Shown one piece after another: positions 21,201 to 33,500 of a stretch of DNA of 64,000 nucleotides; within the stretch, counting starts at the first letter, position 1, and every line of letters begins with the position of its first letter. The position numbers were made by a program, and so were the translations under genes. Source of the stretch: Loxodes magnus. Its lineage: Eukaryota; Ciliophora; Karyorelictea; Loxodida; Loxodidae. The stretch is taken from the NCBI GenBank assembly GCA_946699065.1, contig CAMPDV010001264.1, forward strand, positions 62,001 to 126,000, read 5' to 3'. The notes beneath the pieces were generated by a model that was not told the DNA's origin, did not search any database, and saw only the letters and a list, made by a program, of their open reading frames with translations.

Positions 21201-24000
21201 ATTGAGTATGCTTCGAGAAGTAATAAGTATTTAGAAAAGTGAAGAAGTAAAGTAAGAAAAGAAGATAGACTTTCAGTTTCATTGAGTATGCTTCGAGAAG
21301 TAATAAGTATTTAGAAAAGTGAAGAAGTAAAGTAAGAAAAGAAGATAGACTTTCAGTTTCATTGAGTATGCTTTTCGAGAGTAATAAGTATTTAGAAAAG
21401 TGAAGAAGTAAAGTAAGAAAAGAAGATAGACTTTCAGTTTCATTGAGTATGCTTCGAGAAGTAATAAGTATTTAGAAAAGTGAAGAAGTAAAGTAAGAAA
21501 AGAAGATAGAATTTCAGTTTTAGAGTATGCTTTGAGAAGTAATAAGTATTTAGAAAAGTGAAGAAGTAAAGTAAGAAAATAAGATAGACTTTCAGTTTCA
21601 TTGAGTATGCTTTTAGAGTAATAAGTATTTAGAAAAGTGAAGAAGTAAAGTAAGAAAAGAAGATAGACTTTCAGTTTTAAGGAGTATGCTTTTAGAGTAA
21701 TAAGTATTTAGAAAAGTGAAGAAGTAAAGTAAGAAAAGAAGATAGACTTTCAGTTTGATTGAGTATGCTTCGAGAAGTAATAAGTATTTAGAAAAGTGAA
21801 GAAGTAAAGTAAGAAAAGAAGATAGACTTTCAGTTTCATTGAGTATGCTTCGAGAAGTAATAAGTATTTAGAAAAGTGAAGAAGTAAAGTAAGAAAAGAA
21901 GATAGACTTTCAGTTTTAAGGAGTATGCTTTTAGAGTAATAAGTATTTATAAAAGTGAAGAAGTAAAGTAAGAAAAGAAGATAGACTTTCAGTTTTAAGG
22001 AGTATGCTTCGAGAAGTAATAAGTATTTAGAAAAGTGAAGAAGTAAAGTAAGAAAAGAAGATAGACTTTCAGTTTCATTGAGTATGCTTCGAGAAGTAAT
22101 AAGTATTTAGAAAAGTGAAGAAGTAAAGTAAGAAAAGAAGATAGACTTTCAGTTTCATTGAGTATCTTCGAGAGTAATAAGTATTTAGAAAAGTGAAGAA
22201 GTAAAGTAAGAAAAGAAGATAGACTTTCAGTTTTAAGGAGTATGCTTTTAGAGTAATAAGTATTTAGAAAAGTGAAGAAGTAAAGTAAGAAAAGAAGATA
22301 GACTTTCAGTTTTAAGGAGTATGCTTCGAGAAGTAATAAGTATTTAGAAAAGTGAAGAAGTAAAGTAAGAAAAGAAGATAGAATTTCAGTTTTCATTGAG
22401 TATGCTTCGAGAAGTAATAAGTATTTAGAAAAGTGAAGAAGTAAAGTAAGAAAAGAAGATAGAATTTCAGTTTTCATTGAGTATGCTTTTAGAGTAATAA
22501 GTATTTAGAAAAGTGAAGAAGTAAAGTAAGAAAAGAAGATAGAATTTCAGTTTCATTGAGTATGCTTCGAGAAGTAATAAGTATTTAGAAAAGTGAAGAA
22601 GTAAAGTAAGAAAAGAAGATAGAATTTCAGTTTCATTGAGTATGCTTCGAGAAGTAATAAGTATTTAGAAAAGTGAAGAAGTAAAGTAAGAAAAGAAGAT
22701 AGAATTTCAGTTTCATTGAGTATGCTTTTAGAGTAATAAGTATTTAGAAAAGTGAAGAAGTAAAGTAAGAAAAGAAGATAGACTTTCAGTTTTAAGGAGT
22801 ATGCTTTTAGAGTAATAAGTATTTAGAAAAGTGAAGAAGTAAAGTAAGAAAAGAAGATAGAATTTCAGTTTTAAGTAGTATGATTTTAGAGTAATAAGTA
22901 TTTAGAAAAGTGAAGAAGTAAAGTAAGAAAAGAAGATAGAATTTCAGTTTCATTGAGTATGCTTTTAAAGTAATAAGTATTTAGAAAAGTGAAGAAGTAA
23001 AGTAAGAAAAGAAGATAGAATTTCAGTTTCATTGAGTATGCTTTCGAGAAGTAATAAGTATTTAGAAAAGTGAAGAAGTAAAGTAAGAAAAGAAGATAGA
23101 CTTTCAGTTTTAAGGAGTATGCTTTTAGAGTAATAAGTATTTAGAAAAGTGAAGAAGTAAAGTAAGAAAAGAAGATAGACTTTCAGTTTCATTGAGTATG
23201 CTTCGAGAAGTAATAAGTATTTAGAAAAGTGAAGAAGTAAAGTAAGAAAAGAAGATAGACTTTCAGTTTCATTGAGTATGCTTTTAGAGTAATAAGTATT
23301 TAGAAAAGTGAAGAAGTAAAGTAAGAAAAGAAGATAGACTTTCAGTTTCATTGAGTATGCTTTTAGAGTAATAAGTATTTAGAAAAGTGAAGAAGTAAAG
23401 TAAGAAAATAAGATAGACTTTCAGTTTCATTGAGTATGCTTCGAGAAGTAATAAGTATTTAGAAAAGTGAAGAAGTAAAGTAAGAAAAGAAGATAGACTT
23501 TCAGTTTTAAGTAGTATGCTTTTAGAGTAATAAGTATTTAGAAAAGTGAAGAAGTAAAGTAAGAAAAGAAGATAGAATTTCAGTTTCATTGAGTATGCTT
23601 TGAGAAGTAATAAGTATTTAGAAAAGTGAAGAAGTAAAGTAAGAAAAGAAGATAGACTTTCAGTTTTAAGGAGTATGCTTTTAGAGTAATAAGTATTTAG
23701 AAAAGTGAAGAAGTAAAGTAAGAAAAGAAGATAGACTTTCAGTTTCATTGAGTATGCTTCGAGAAGTAATAAGTATTTAGAAAAGTGAAGAAGTAAAGTA
23801 AGAAAAGAAGATAGAATTTCAGTTTCATTGAGTATGCTTTTAGAGTAATAAGTATTTAGAAAAGTGAAGAAGTAAAGTAAGAAAAGAAGATAGAATTTCA
23901 GTTTCATTGAGTATGCTTTTAGAGTAATAAGTATTTAGAAAAGTGAAGAAGTAAAGTAAGAAAAGAAGATAGACTTTCAGTTTTAAGGAGTATGCTTTTA
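15232..24000 (+). repeat. Higher-order duplications in the forward array (markers ~2.7 and ~3.3 kb apart)
   Basis: The rare unit ending tttcagttttaggtatgcttt at 15541 recurs at 18249 (offset 2708) and in modified form at 21510 (offset 3261), with the same order of neighbouring unit types. A second rare marker (gtatttataa) at about 16210, 18681 and 21944 confirms three copies, with gains or losses of a few units between them. Confidence 0.7.
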
Positions 24001-27000
24001 GAGTAATAAGTATTTAGAAAAGTGAAGAAGTAAAGTAAGAAAAGAAGATAGACTTTCAGTTTCATTGAGTATGCTTCGAGAAGTAATAAGTATTTAGAAA
24101 AGTGAAGAAGTAAAGTAAGAAAATAAGATAGACTTTCAGTTTCATTGAGTATGCTTTTAGAGTAATAAGTATTTAGAAAAGTGAAGAAGTAAAGTAAGAA
24201 AAGAAGATAGACTTTCAGTTTTAAGGAGTATGCTTTTAGAGTAATAAGTATTTAGAAAAGTGAAGAAGTAAAGTAAGAAAAGAAGATAGACTTTCAGTTT
24301 TAAGGAGTATGCTTTTAGAGTAATAAGTATTTAGAAAAGTGAAGAAGTAAAGTAAGAAAATAAGATAGACTTTCAGTTTCATTGAGTATGCTTTTAGAGT
24401 AATAAGTATTTAGAAAAGTGAAGAAGTAAAGTAAGAAAAGAAGATAGACTTTCAGTTTCATTGAGTATGCTTCGAGAAGTAATAAGTATTTAGAAAAGTG
24501 AAGAAGTAAAGTAAGAAAATAAGATAGACTTTCAGTTTCATTGAGTATGCTTTTAGAGTAATAAGTATTTAGAAAAGTGAAGAAGTAAAGTAAGAAAAGA
24601 AGATAGACTTTCAGTTTTAAGGAGTATGCTTTTAGAGTAATAAGTATTTAGAAAAGTGAAGAAGTAAAGTAAGAAAAGAAGATAGACTTTCAGTTTTAAG
24701 GAGTATGCTTTTAGAGTAATAAGTATTTAGAAAAGTGAAGAAGTAAAGTAAGAAAAGAAGATAGACTTTCAGTTTCATTGAGTATGCTTTTAGAGTAATA
24801 AGTATTTAGAAAAGTGAAGAAGTAAAGTAAGAAAATAAGATAGACTTTCAGTTTCATTGAGTATGCTTCGAGAAGTAATAAGTATTTAGAAAAGTGAAGA
24901 AGTAAAGTAAGAAAAGAAGATAGACTTTCAGTTTTAAGTAGTATGATTTTAGAGTAATAAGTATTTAGAAAAGTGAAGAAGTAAAGTAAGAAAAGAAGAT
25001 AGACTTTCAGTTTCATTGAGTATGCTTCGAGAAGTAATAAGTATTTAGAAAAGTGAAGAAGTAAAGTAAGAAAATAAGATAGACTTTCAGTTTCATTGAG
25101 TATGCTTTTAGAGTAATAAGTATTTAGAAAAGTGAAGAAGTAAAGTAAGAAAAGAAGATAGACTTTCAGTTTTAAGGAGTATGCTTTTAGAGTAATAAGT
25201 ATTTAGAAAAGTGAAGAAGTAAAGTAAGAAAAGAAGATAGACTTTCAGTTTCATTGAGTATGCTTTTAGAGTAATAAGTATTTAGAAAAGTGAAGAAGTA
25301 AAGTAAGAAAATAAGATAGACTTTCAGTTTCATTGAGTATGCTTCGAGAAGTAATAAGTATTTAGAAAAGTGAAGAAGTAAAGTAAGAAAAGAAGATAGA
25401 ATTTCAGTTTCATTGAGTATGCTTCGAGAAGTAATAAGTATTTAGAAAAGTGAAGAAGTAAAGTAAGAAAAGAAGATAGACTTTCAGTTTTAAGGAGTAA
25501 GCTTCGAGAAGTAATAAGTATTTAGAAAAGTGAAGAAGTAAAGTAAGAAAATAAGATAGACTTTCAGTTTCATTGAGTATGCTTTTAGAGTAATAAGTAT
25601 TTAGAAAAGTGAAGAAGTAAAGTAAGAAAATAAGATAGACTTTCAGTTTCATTGAGTATGCTTCGAGAAGTAATAAGTATTTAGAAAAGTGAAGAAGTAA
25701 AGTAAGAAAAGAAGATAGAATTTCAGTTTCATTGAGTATGCTTCGAGAAGTAATAAGTATTTAGAAAAGTGAAGAAGTAAAGTAAGAAAAGAAGATAGAA
25801 TTTCAGTTTTCATTGAGTATGCTTCGAGAAGTAATAAGTATTTAGAAAAGTGAAGAAGTAAAGTAAGAAAAGAAGATAGACTTTCAGTTTGATTGAGTAT
25901 GCTTCGAGAAGTAATAAGTATTTAGAAAAGTGAAGAAGTAAAGTAAGAAAAGAAGATAGAATTTCAGTTTTAAGTAGTATGCTTTTAGAGTAATAAGTAT
26001 TTAGAAAAGTGAAGAAGTAAAGTAAGAAAAGAAGATAGAATTTCAGTTTTAAGTAGTATGCTTTTAGAGTAATAAGTATTTAGAAAAGTGAAGAAGTAAA
26101 GTAAGAAAAGAAGATAGACTTTCAGTTTTAAGTAGTATGATTTTAGAGTAATAAGTATTTAGAAAAGTGAAGAAGTAAAGTAAGAAAAGAAGATAGAATT
26201 TCAGTTTGATTGAGTATGCTTTTAGAGTAATAAGTATTTAGAAAAGTGAAGAAGTAAAGTAAGAAAAGAAGATAGACTTTCAGTTTCATTGAGTATGCTT
26301 CGAGAAGTAATAAGTATTTAGAAAAGTGAAGAAGTAAAGTAAGAAAAGAAGATAGACTTTCAGTTTTAAGGAGTATGCTTTTAGAGTAATAAGTATTTAG
26401 AAAAGTGAAGAAGTAAAGTAAGAAAAGAAGATAGAATTTCAGTTTCATTGAGTATGCTTCGAGAAGTAATAAGTATTTAGAAAAGTGAAGAAGTAAAGTA
26501 AGAAAAGAAGATAGACTTTCAGTTTCATTGAGTATGCTTCGAGAAGTAATAAGTATTTAGAAAAGTGAAGAAGTAAAGTAAGAAAAGAAGATAGACTTTC
26601 AGTTTTAAGGAGTATGCTTCGAGAGTAATAAGTATTTAGAAAAGTGAAGAAGTAAAGTAAGAAAAGAAGATAGACTTTCAGTTTTAAGGAGTATGCTTCG
26701 AGAAGTAATAAGTATTTAGAAAAGTGAAGAAGTAAAGTAAGAAAAGAAGATAGACTTTCAGTTTCATTGAGTATGCTTTTAGAAGTAATAAGTATTTAGA
26801 AAAGTGAAGAAGTAAAGTAAGAAAAGAAGATAGACTTTCAGTTTCATTGAGTATGCTTCGAGAAGTAATAAGTATTTAGAAAAGTGAAGAAGTAAAGTAA
26901 GAAAAGAAGATAGACTTTCAGTTTTAAGGAGTATGCTTTTAGAGTAATAAGTATTTAGAAAAGTGAAGAAGTAAAGTAAGAAAAGAAGATAGAAAGGAGT

Positions 27001-30000
27001 ATGCTTCGAGAAGTAATAAGTATTTAGAAAAGTGAAGAAGTAAAGTAAGAAAATAAGATAGACTTTCAGTTTCATTGAGTATGCTTTTAGAGTAATAAGT
27101 ATTTAGAAAAGTGAAGAAGTAAAGTAAGAAAATAAGATAGACTTTCAGTTTCATTGAGTATGCTTCGAGAAGTAATAAGTATTTAGAAAAGTGAAGAAGT
27201 AAAGTAAGAAAAGAAGATAGACTTTCAGTTTCATTGAGTATGCTTTTAGAGTAATAAGTATTTAGAAAAGTGAAGAAGTAAAGTAAGAAAAGAAGATAGA
27301 ATTTCAGTTTGATTGAGTATGCTTCGAGAAGTAATAAGTATTTAGAAAAGTGAAGAAGTAAAGTAAGAAAAGAAGATAGACTTTCAGTTTTAAGGAGTAT
27401 GCTTTTAGAGTAATAAGTATTTAGAAAAGTGAAGAAGTAAAGTAAGAAAATAAGATAGACTTTCAGTTTCATTGAGTATGCTTCGAGAAGTAATAAGTAT
27501 TTAGAAAAGTGAAGAAGTAAAGTAAGAAAAGAAGATAGACTTTCAGTTTTAAGGAGTATGCTTTTAGAGTAATAAGTATTTAGAAAAGTGAAGAAGTAAA
27601 GTAAGAAAAGAAGATAGAATTTCAGTTTGATTGAGTATGCTTCGAGAAGTAATAAGTATTTAGAAAAGTGAAGAAGTAAAGTAAGAAAAGAAGATAGACT
27701 TTCAGTTTTAAGGAGTATAATTTTAGAGTAATAAGTATTTAGAAAAGTGAAGAAGTAAAGTAAGAAAAGAAGATAGACTTTCAGTTTCATTGAGTATGCT
27801 TCGAGAAGTAATAAGTATTTAGAAAAGTGAAGAAGTAAAGTAAGAAAAGAAGATAGAATTTCAGTTTCATTGAGTATGCTTTTAGAGTAATAAGTATTTA
27901 GAAAAGTGAAGAAGTAAAGTAAGAAAAGAAGATAGAATTTCAGTTTGATTGAGTATGCTTCGAGAGTAATAAGTATTTAGAAAAGTGAAGAAGTAAAGTA
28001 AGAAAAGAAGATAGACTTTCAGTTTTAAGGAGTATGCTTTTAGAGTAATAAGTATTTAGAAAAGTGAAGAAGTAAAGTAAGAAAATAAGATAGAATTTCA
28101 GTTTTAAAGAGTATGCTTTTAGAGTAATAAGTATTTAGAAAAGTGAAGAAGTAAAGTAAGAAAAGAAGATAGAATTTCAGTTTGATTGAGTATGCTTTTA
28201 GAGTAATAAGTATTTAGAAAAGTGAAGAAGTAAAGTAAGAAAAGAAGATAGACTTTCAGTTTCATTGAGTATGCTTCGAGAAGTAATAAGTATTTAGAAA
28301 AGTGAAGAAGTAAAGTAAGAAAAGAAGATAGACTTTCAGTTTCATTGAGTATGCTTCGAGAAGTAATAAGTATTTAGAAAAGTGAAGAAGTAAAGTAAGA
28401 AAAGAAGATAGACTTTCAGTTTCATTGAGTATGCTTCGAGAAGTAATAAGTATTTAGAAAAGTGAAGAAGTAAAGTAAGAAAAGAAGATAGACTTTCAGT
28501 TTTAAGTAGTATGCTTTTAGAGTAATAAGTATTTAGAAAAGTGAAGAAGTAAAGTAAGAAAAGAAGATAGACTTTCAGTTTTAAGGAGTATGCTTCGAGA
28601 AGTAATAAGTATTTAGAAAAGTGAAGAAGTAAAGTAAGAAAAGAAGATAGACTTTCAGTTTGATTGAGTATGCTTTTAGAGTAATAAGTATTTAGAAAAG
28701 TGAAGAAGTAAAGTAAGAAAATAAGATAGACTTTCAGTTTCATTGAGTATGCTTCGAGAAGTAATAAGTATTTAGAAAAGTGAAGAAGTAAAGTAAGAAA
28801 AGAAGATAGACTTTCAGTTTTAAGGAGTATGCTTTTAGAGTAATAAGTATTTAGAAAAGTGAAGAAGTAAAGTAAGAAAAGAAGATAGACTTTCAGTTTC
28901 ATTGAGTATGCTTCGAGAAGTAATAAGTATTTAGAAAAGTGAAGAAGTAAAGTAAGAAAAGAAGATAGACTTTCAGTTTTATTGAGTATGCTTTTAGAGT
29001 AATAAGTATTTAGAAAAGTGAAGAAGTAAAGTAAGAAAAGAAGATAGACTTTCAGTTTCATTGAGTATGCTTCGAGAAGTAATAAGTATTTAGAAAAGTG
29101 AAGAAGTAAAGTAAGAAAAGAAGATAGACTTTCAGTTTTAAGGAGTATGCTTCGAGAAGTAATAAGTATTTAGAAAAGTGAAGAAGTAAAGTAAGAAAAG
29201 AAGATAGAATTTCAGTTTCATTGAGTATGCCTCGAGAAGTAATAAGTATTTAGAAAAGTGAAGAAGTAAAGTAAGAAAATAAGATAGACTTTCAGTTTCA
29301 TTGAGTATGCTTTTAGAGTAATAAGTATTTAGAAAAGTGAAGAAGTAAAGTAAGAAAAGAAGATAGACTTTCAGTTTTAAGGAGTATGCTTCGAGAAGTA
29401 ATAAGTATTTAGAAAAGTGAAGAAGTAAAGTAAGAAAAGAAGATAGACTTTCAGTTTCATTGAGTATGCTTCGAGAAGTAATAAGTATTTAGAAAAGTGA
29501 AGAAGTAAAGTAAGAAAAGAAGATAGACTTTCAGTTTTAAGGAGTATGCTTCGAGAAGTAATAAGTATTTAGAAAAGTGAAGAAGTAAAGTAAGAAAAGA
29601 AGATAGAATTTCAGTTTCATTGAGTATGCTTCGAGAAGTAATAAGTATTTAGAAAAGTGAAGAAGTAAAGTAAGAAAAGAAGATAGACTTTCAGTTTCAT
29701 TGAGTATGCTTTTAGAGTAATAAGTATTTAGAAAAGTGAAGAAGTAAAGTAAGAAAAGAAGATAGACTTTCAGTTTTAAGGAGTATGCTTTTAGAGTAAT
29801 AAGTATTTAGAAAAGTGAAGAAGTAAAGTAAGAAAAGAAGATAGAATTTCAGTTTGATTGAGTATGCTTTTAGAGTAATAAGTATTTAGAAAAGTGAAGA
29901 AGTAAAGTAAGAAAAGAAGATAGACTTTCAGTTTCATTGAGTATGCTTCGAGAAGTAATAAGTATTTAGAAAAGTGAAGAAGTAAAGTAAGAAAAGAAGA

Positions 30001-30599
30001 TAGACTTTCAGTTTTAAGGAGTATGCTTTTAGAGTAATAAGTATTTAGAAAAGTGAAGAAGTAAAGTAAGAAAATAAGATAGACTTTCAGTTTCATTGAG
30101 TATGCTTCGAGAAGTAATAAGTATTTAGAAAAGTGAAGAAGTAAAGTAAGAAAAGAAGATAGACTTTCAGTTTCATTGAGTATGCTTTTAGAGTAATAAG
30201 TATTTAGAAAAGTGAAGAAGTAAAGTAAGAAAATAAGATAGACTTTCAGTTTCATTGAGTATGCTTTTAGAGTAATAAGTATTTAGAAAAGTGAAGAAGT
30301 AAAGTAAGAAAAGAAGATAGACTTTCAGTTTGATTGAGTATGCTTCGAGAAGTAATAAGTATTTAGAAAAGTGAAGAAGTAAAGTAAGAAAAGAAGATAG
30401 ACTTTCAGTTTGATTGAGTATGCTTCGAGAGTAATAAGTATTTAGAAAAGTGAAGAAGTAAAGTAAGAAAATAAGATAGACTTTCAGTTTCATTGAGTAT
30501 GCTTTTAGAGTAATAAGTATTTAGAAAAGTGAAGAAGTAAAGTAAGAAAAGAAGATAGAATTTCAGTTTCATTGAGTATGCTTTTAGAGTAATAAGTAT

Positions 30600-33500
30600 T
30601 TAGAAAAGTGAAGAAGTAAAGTAAGAAAAGAAGATAGACTTTCAGTTTGATTGAGTATGCTTCGAGAAGTAATAAGTATTTAGAAAAGTGAAGAAGTAAA
30701 GTAAGAAAAGAAGATAGACTTTCAGTTTCATTGAGTATGCTTCGAGAAGTAATAAGTATTTAGAAAAGTGAAGAAGTAAAGTAAGAAAAGAAGATAGAAT
30801 TTCAGTTTCATTGAGTATGCTTCGAGAAGTAATAAGTATTTAGAAAAGTGAAGAAGTAAAGTAAGAAAAGAAGATAGAATTTCAGTTTTAGGTATGCTTT
30901 TAGAGTAATAAGTATTTAGAAAAGTGAAGAAGTAAAGTAAGAAAAGAAGATAGACTTTCAGTTTTAAGGAGTATGCTTTTAGAGTAATAAGTATTTAGAA
31001 AAGTGAAGAAGTAAAGTAAGAAAAGAAGATAGACTTTCAGTTTGATTGAGTATGCTTCGAGAAGTAATAAGTATTTAGAAAAGTGAAGAAGTAAAGTAAG
31101 AAAAGAAGATAGACTTTCCGTTTCATTGAGTATGCTTCGAGAAGTAATAAGTATTTAGAAAAGTGAAGAAGTAAAGTAAGAAAAGAAGATAGACTTTCAG
31201 TTTCATTGAGTATGCTTCGAGAGTAATAAGTATTTAGAAAAGTGAAGAAGTAAAGTAAGAAAAGAAGATAGACTTTCAGTTTGATTGAGTATGCTTTTAG
31301 AGTAATAAGTATTTAGAAAAGTGAAGAAGTAAAGTAAGAAAAGAAGATAGACTTTCAGTTTCATTGAGTATGCTTCGAGAAGTAATAAGTATTTAGAAAA
31401 GTGAAGAAGTAAAGTAAGAAAAGAAGATAGAATTTCAGTTTCATTGAGTATGCTTCGAGAAGTAATAAGTATTTAGAAAAGTGAAGAAGTAAAGTAAGAA
31501 AAGAAGATAGAATTTCAGTTTTAGGTATGCTTTTAGAGTAATAAGTATTTAGAAAAGTGAAGAAGTAAAGTAAGAAAAGAAGATAGACTTTCAGTTTTAA
31601 GGAGTATGCTTTTAGAGTAATAAGTATTTAGAAAAGTGAAGAAGTAAAGTAAGAAAAGAAGATAGACTTTCAGTTTGATTGAGTATGCTTCGAGAAGTAA
31701 TAAGTATTTAGAAAAGTGAAGAAGTAAAGTAAGAAAAGAAGATAGACTTTCCGTTTCATTGAGTATGCTTCGAGAAGTAATAAGTATTTAGAAAAGTGAA
31801 GAAGTAAAGTAAGAAAATAAGATAGACTTTCAGTTTCATTGAGTATGCTTTTAGAGTAATAAGTATTTAGAAAAGTGAAGAAGTAAAGTAAGAAAAGAAG
31901 ATAGACTTTCAGTTTTAAGGAGTATGCTTTTAGAGTAATAAGTATTTAGAAAAGTGAAGAAGTAAAGTAAGAAAAGAAGATAGACTTTCAGTTTGATTGA
32001 GTATGCTTCGAGAAGTAATAAGTATTTAGAAAAGTGAAGAAGTAAAGTAAGAAAAGAAGATAGACTTTCCGTTTCATTGAGTATGCTTCGAGAAGTAATA
32101 AGTATTTAGAAAAGTGAAGAAGTAAAGTAAGAAAAGAAGATAGACTTTCCGTTTCATTGAGTATGCTTCGAGAAGTAATAAGTATTTAGAAAAGTGAAGA
32201 AGTAAAGTAAGAAAAGAAGATAGACTTTCAGTTTGATTGAGTATGCTTTTAGAGTAATAAGTATTTAGAAAAGTGAAGAAGTAAAGTAAGAAAAGAAGAT
32301 AGAATTTCAGTTTGATTGAGTATGCTTTTAGAGTAATAAGTATTTAGAAAAGTGAAGAAGTAAAGTAAGAAAATAAGATAGACTTTCAGTTTCATTGAGT
32401 ATGCTTCGAGAAGTAATAAGTATTTAGAAAAGTGAAGAAGTAAAGTAAGAAAAGAAGATAGACTTTCAGTTTTAAGGAGTATGCTTTTAGAGTAATAAGT
32501 ATTTAGAAAAGTGAAGAAGTAAAGTAAGAAAAGAAGATAGACTTTCAGTTTGATTGAGTATGCTTCGAGAAGTAATAAGTATTTAGAAAAGTGAAGAAGT
32601 AAAGTAAGAAAAGAAGATAGACTTTCAGTTTTAAGGAGTATGCTTTTAGAGTAATAAGTATTTAGAAAAGTGAAGAAGTAAAGTAAGAAAAGAAGATAGA
32701 CTTTCAGTTTTAAGGAGTATGCTTTTAGAGTAATAAGTATTTAGAAAAGTGAAGAAGTAAAGTAAGAAAAGAAGATAGACTTTCAGTTTTAAGGAGTATG
32801 CTTTTAGAGTAATAAGTATTTAGAAAAGTGAAGAAGTAAAGTAAGAAAAGAAGATAGAATTTCAGTTTCATTGAGTATGCTTCGAGAAGTAATAAGTATT
32901 TAGAAAAGTGAAGAAGTAAAGTAAGAAAAGAAGATAGACTTTCAGTTTTAAGGAGTATGCTTTTAGAGTAATAAGTATTTAGAAAAGTGAAGAAGTAAAG
33001 TAAGAAAAGAAGATAGACTTTCAGTTTGATTGAGTATGCTTCGAGAAGTAATAAGTATTTAGAAAAGTGAAGAAGTAAAGTAAGAAAAGAAGATAGACTT
33101 TCAGTTTCATTGAGTATGCTTTTAGAGTAATAAGTATTTAGAAAAGTGAAGAAGTAAAGTAAGAAAAGAAGATAGACTTTCAGTTTTAAGGAGTATGCTT
33201 TTAGAGTAATAAGTATTTAGAAAAGTGAAGAAGTAAAGTAAGAAAAGAAGATAGACTTTCAGTTTTAAGGAGTATGCTTTTAGAGTAATAAGTATTTAGA
33301 AAAGTGAAGAAGTAAAGTAAGAAAAGAAGATAGACTTTCAGTTTTAAGGAGTATGCTTTTAGAGTAATAAGTATTTAGAAAAGTGAAGAAGTAAAGTAAG
33401 AAAAGAAGATAGACTTTCAGTTTCATTGAGTATGCTTTTAGAGTAATAAGTATTTAGAAAAGTGAAGAAGTAAAGTAAGAAAATAAGATAGACTTTCAGT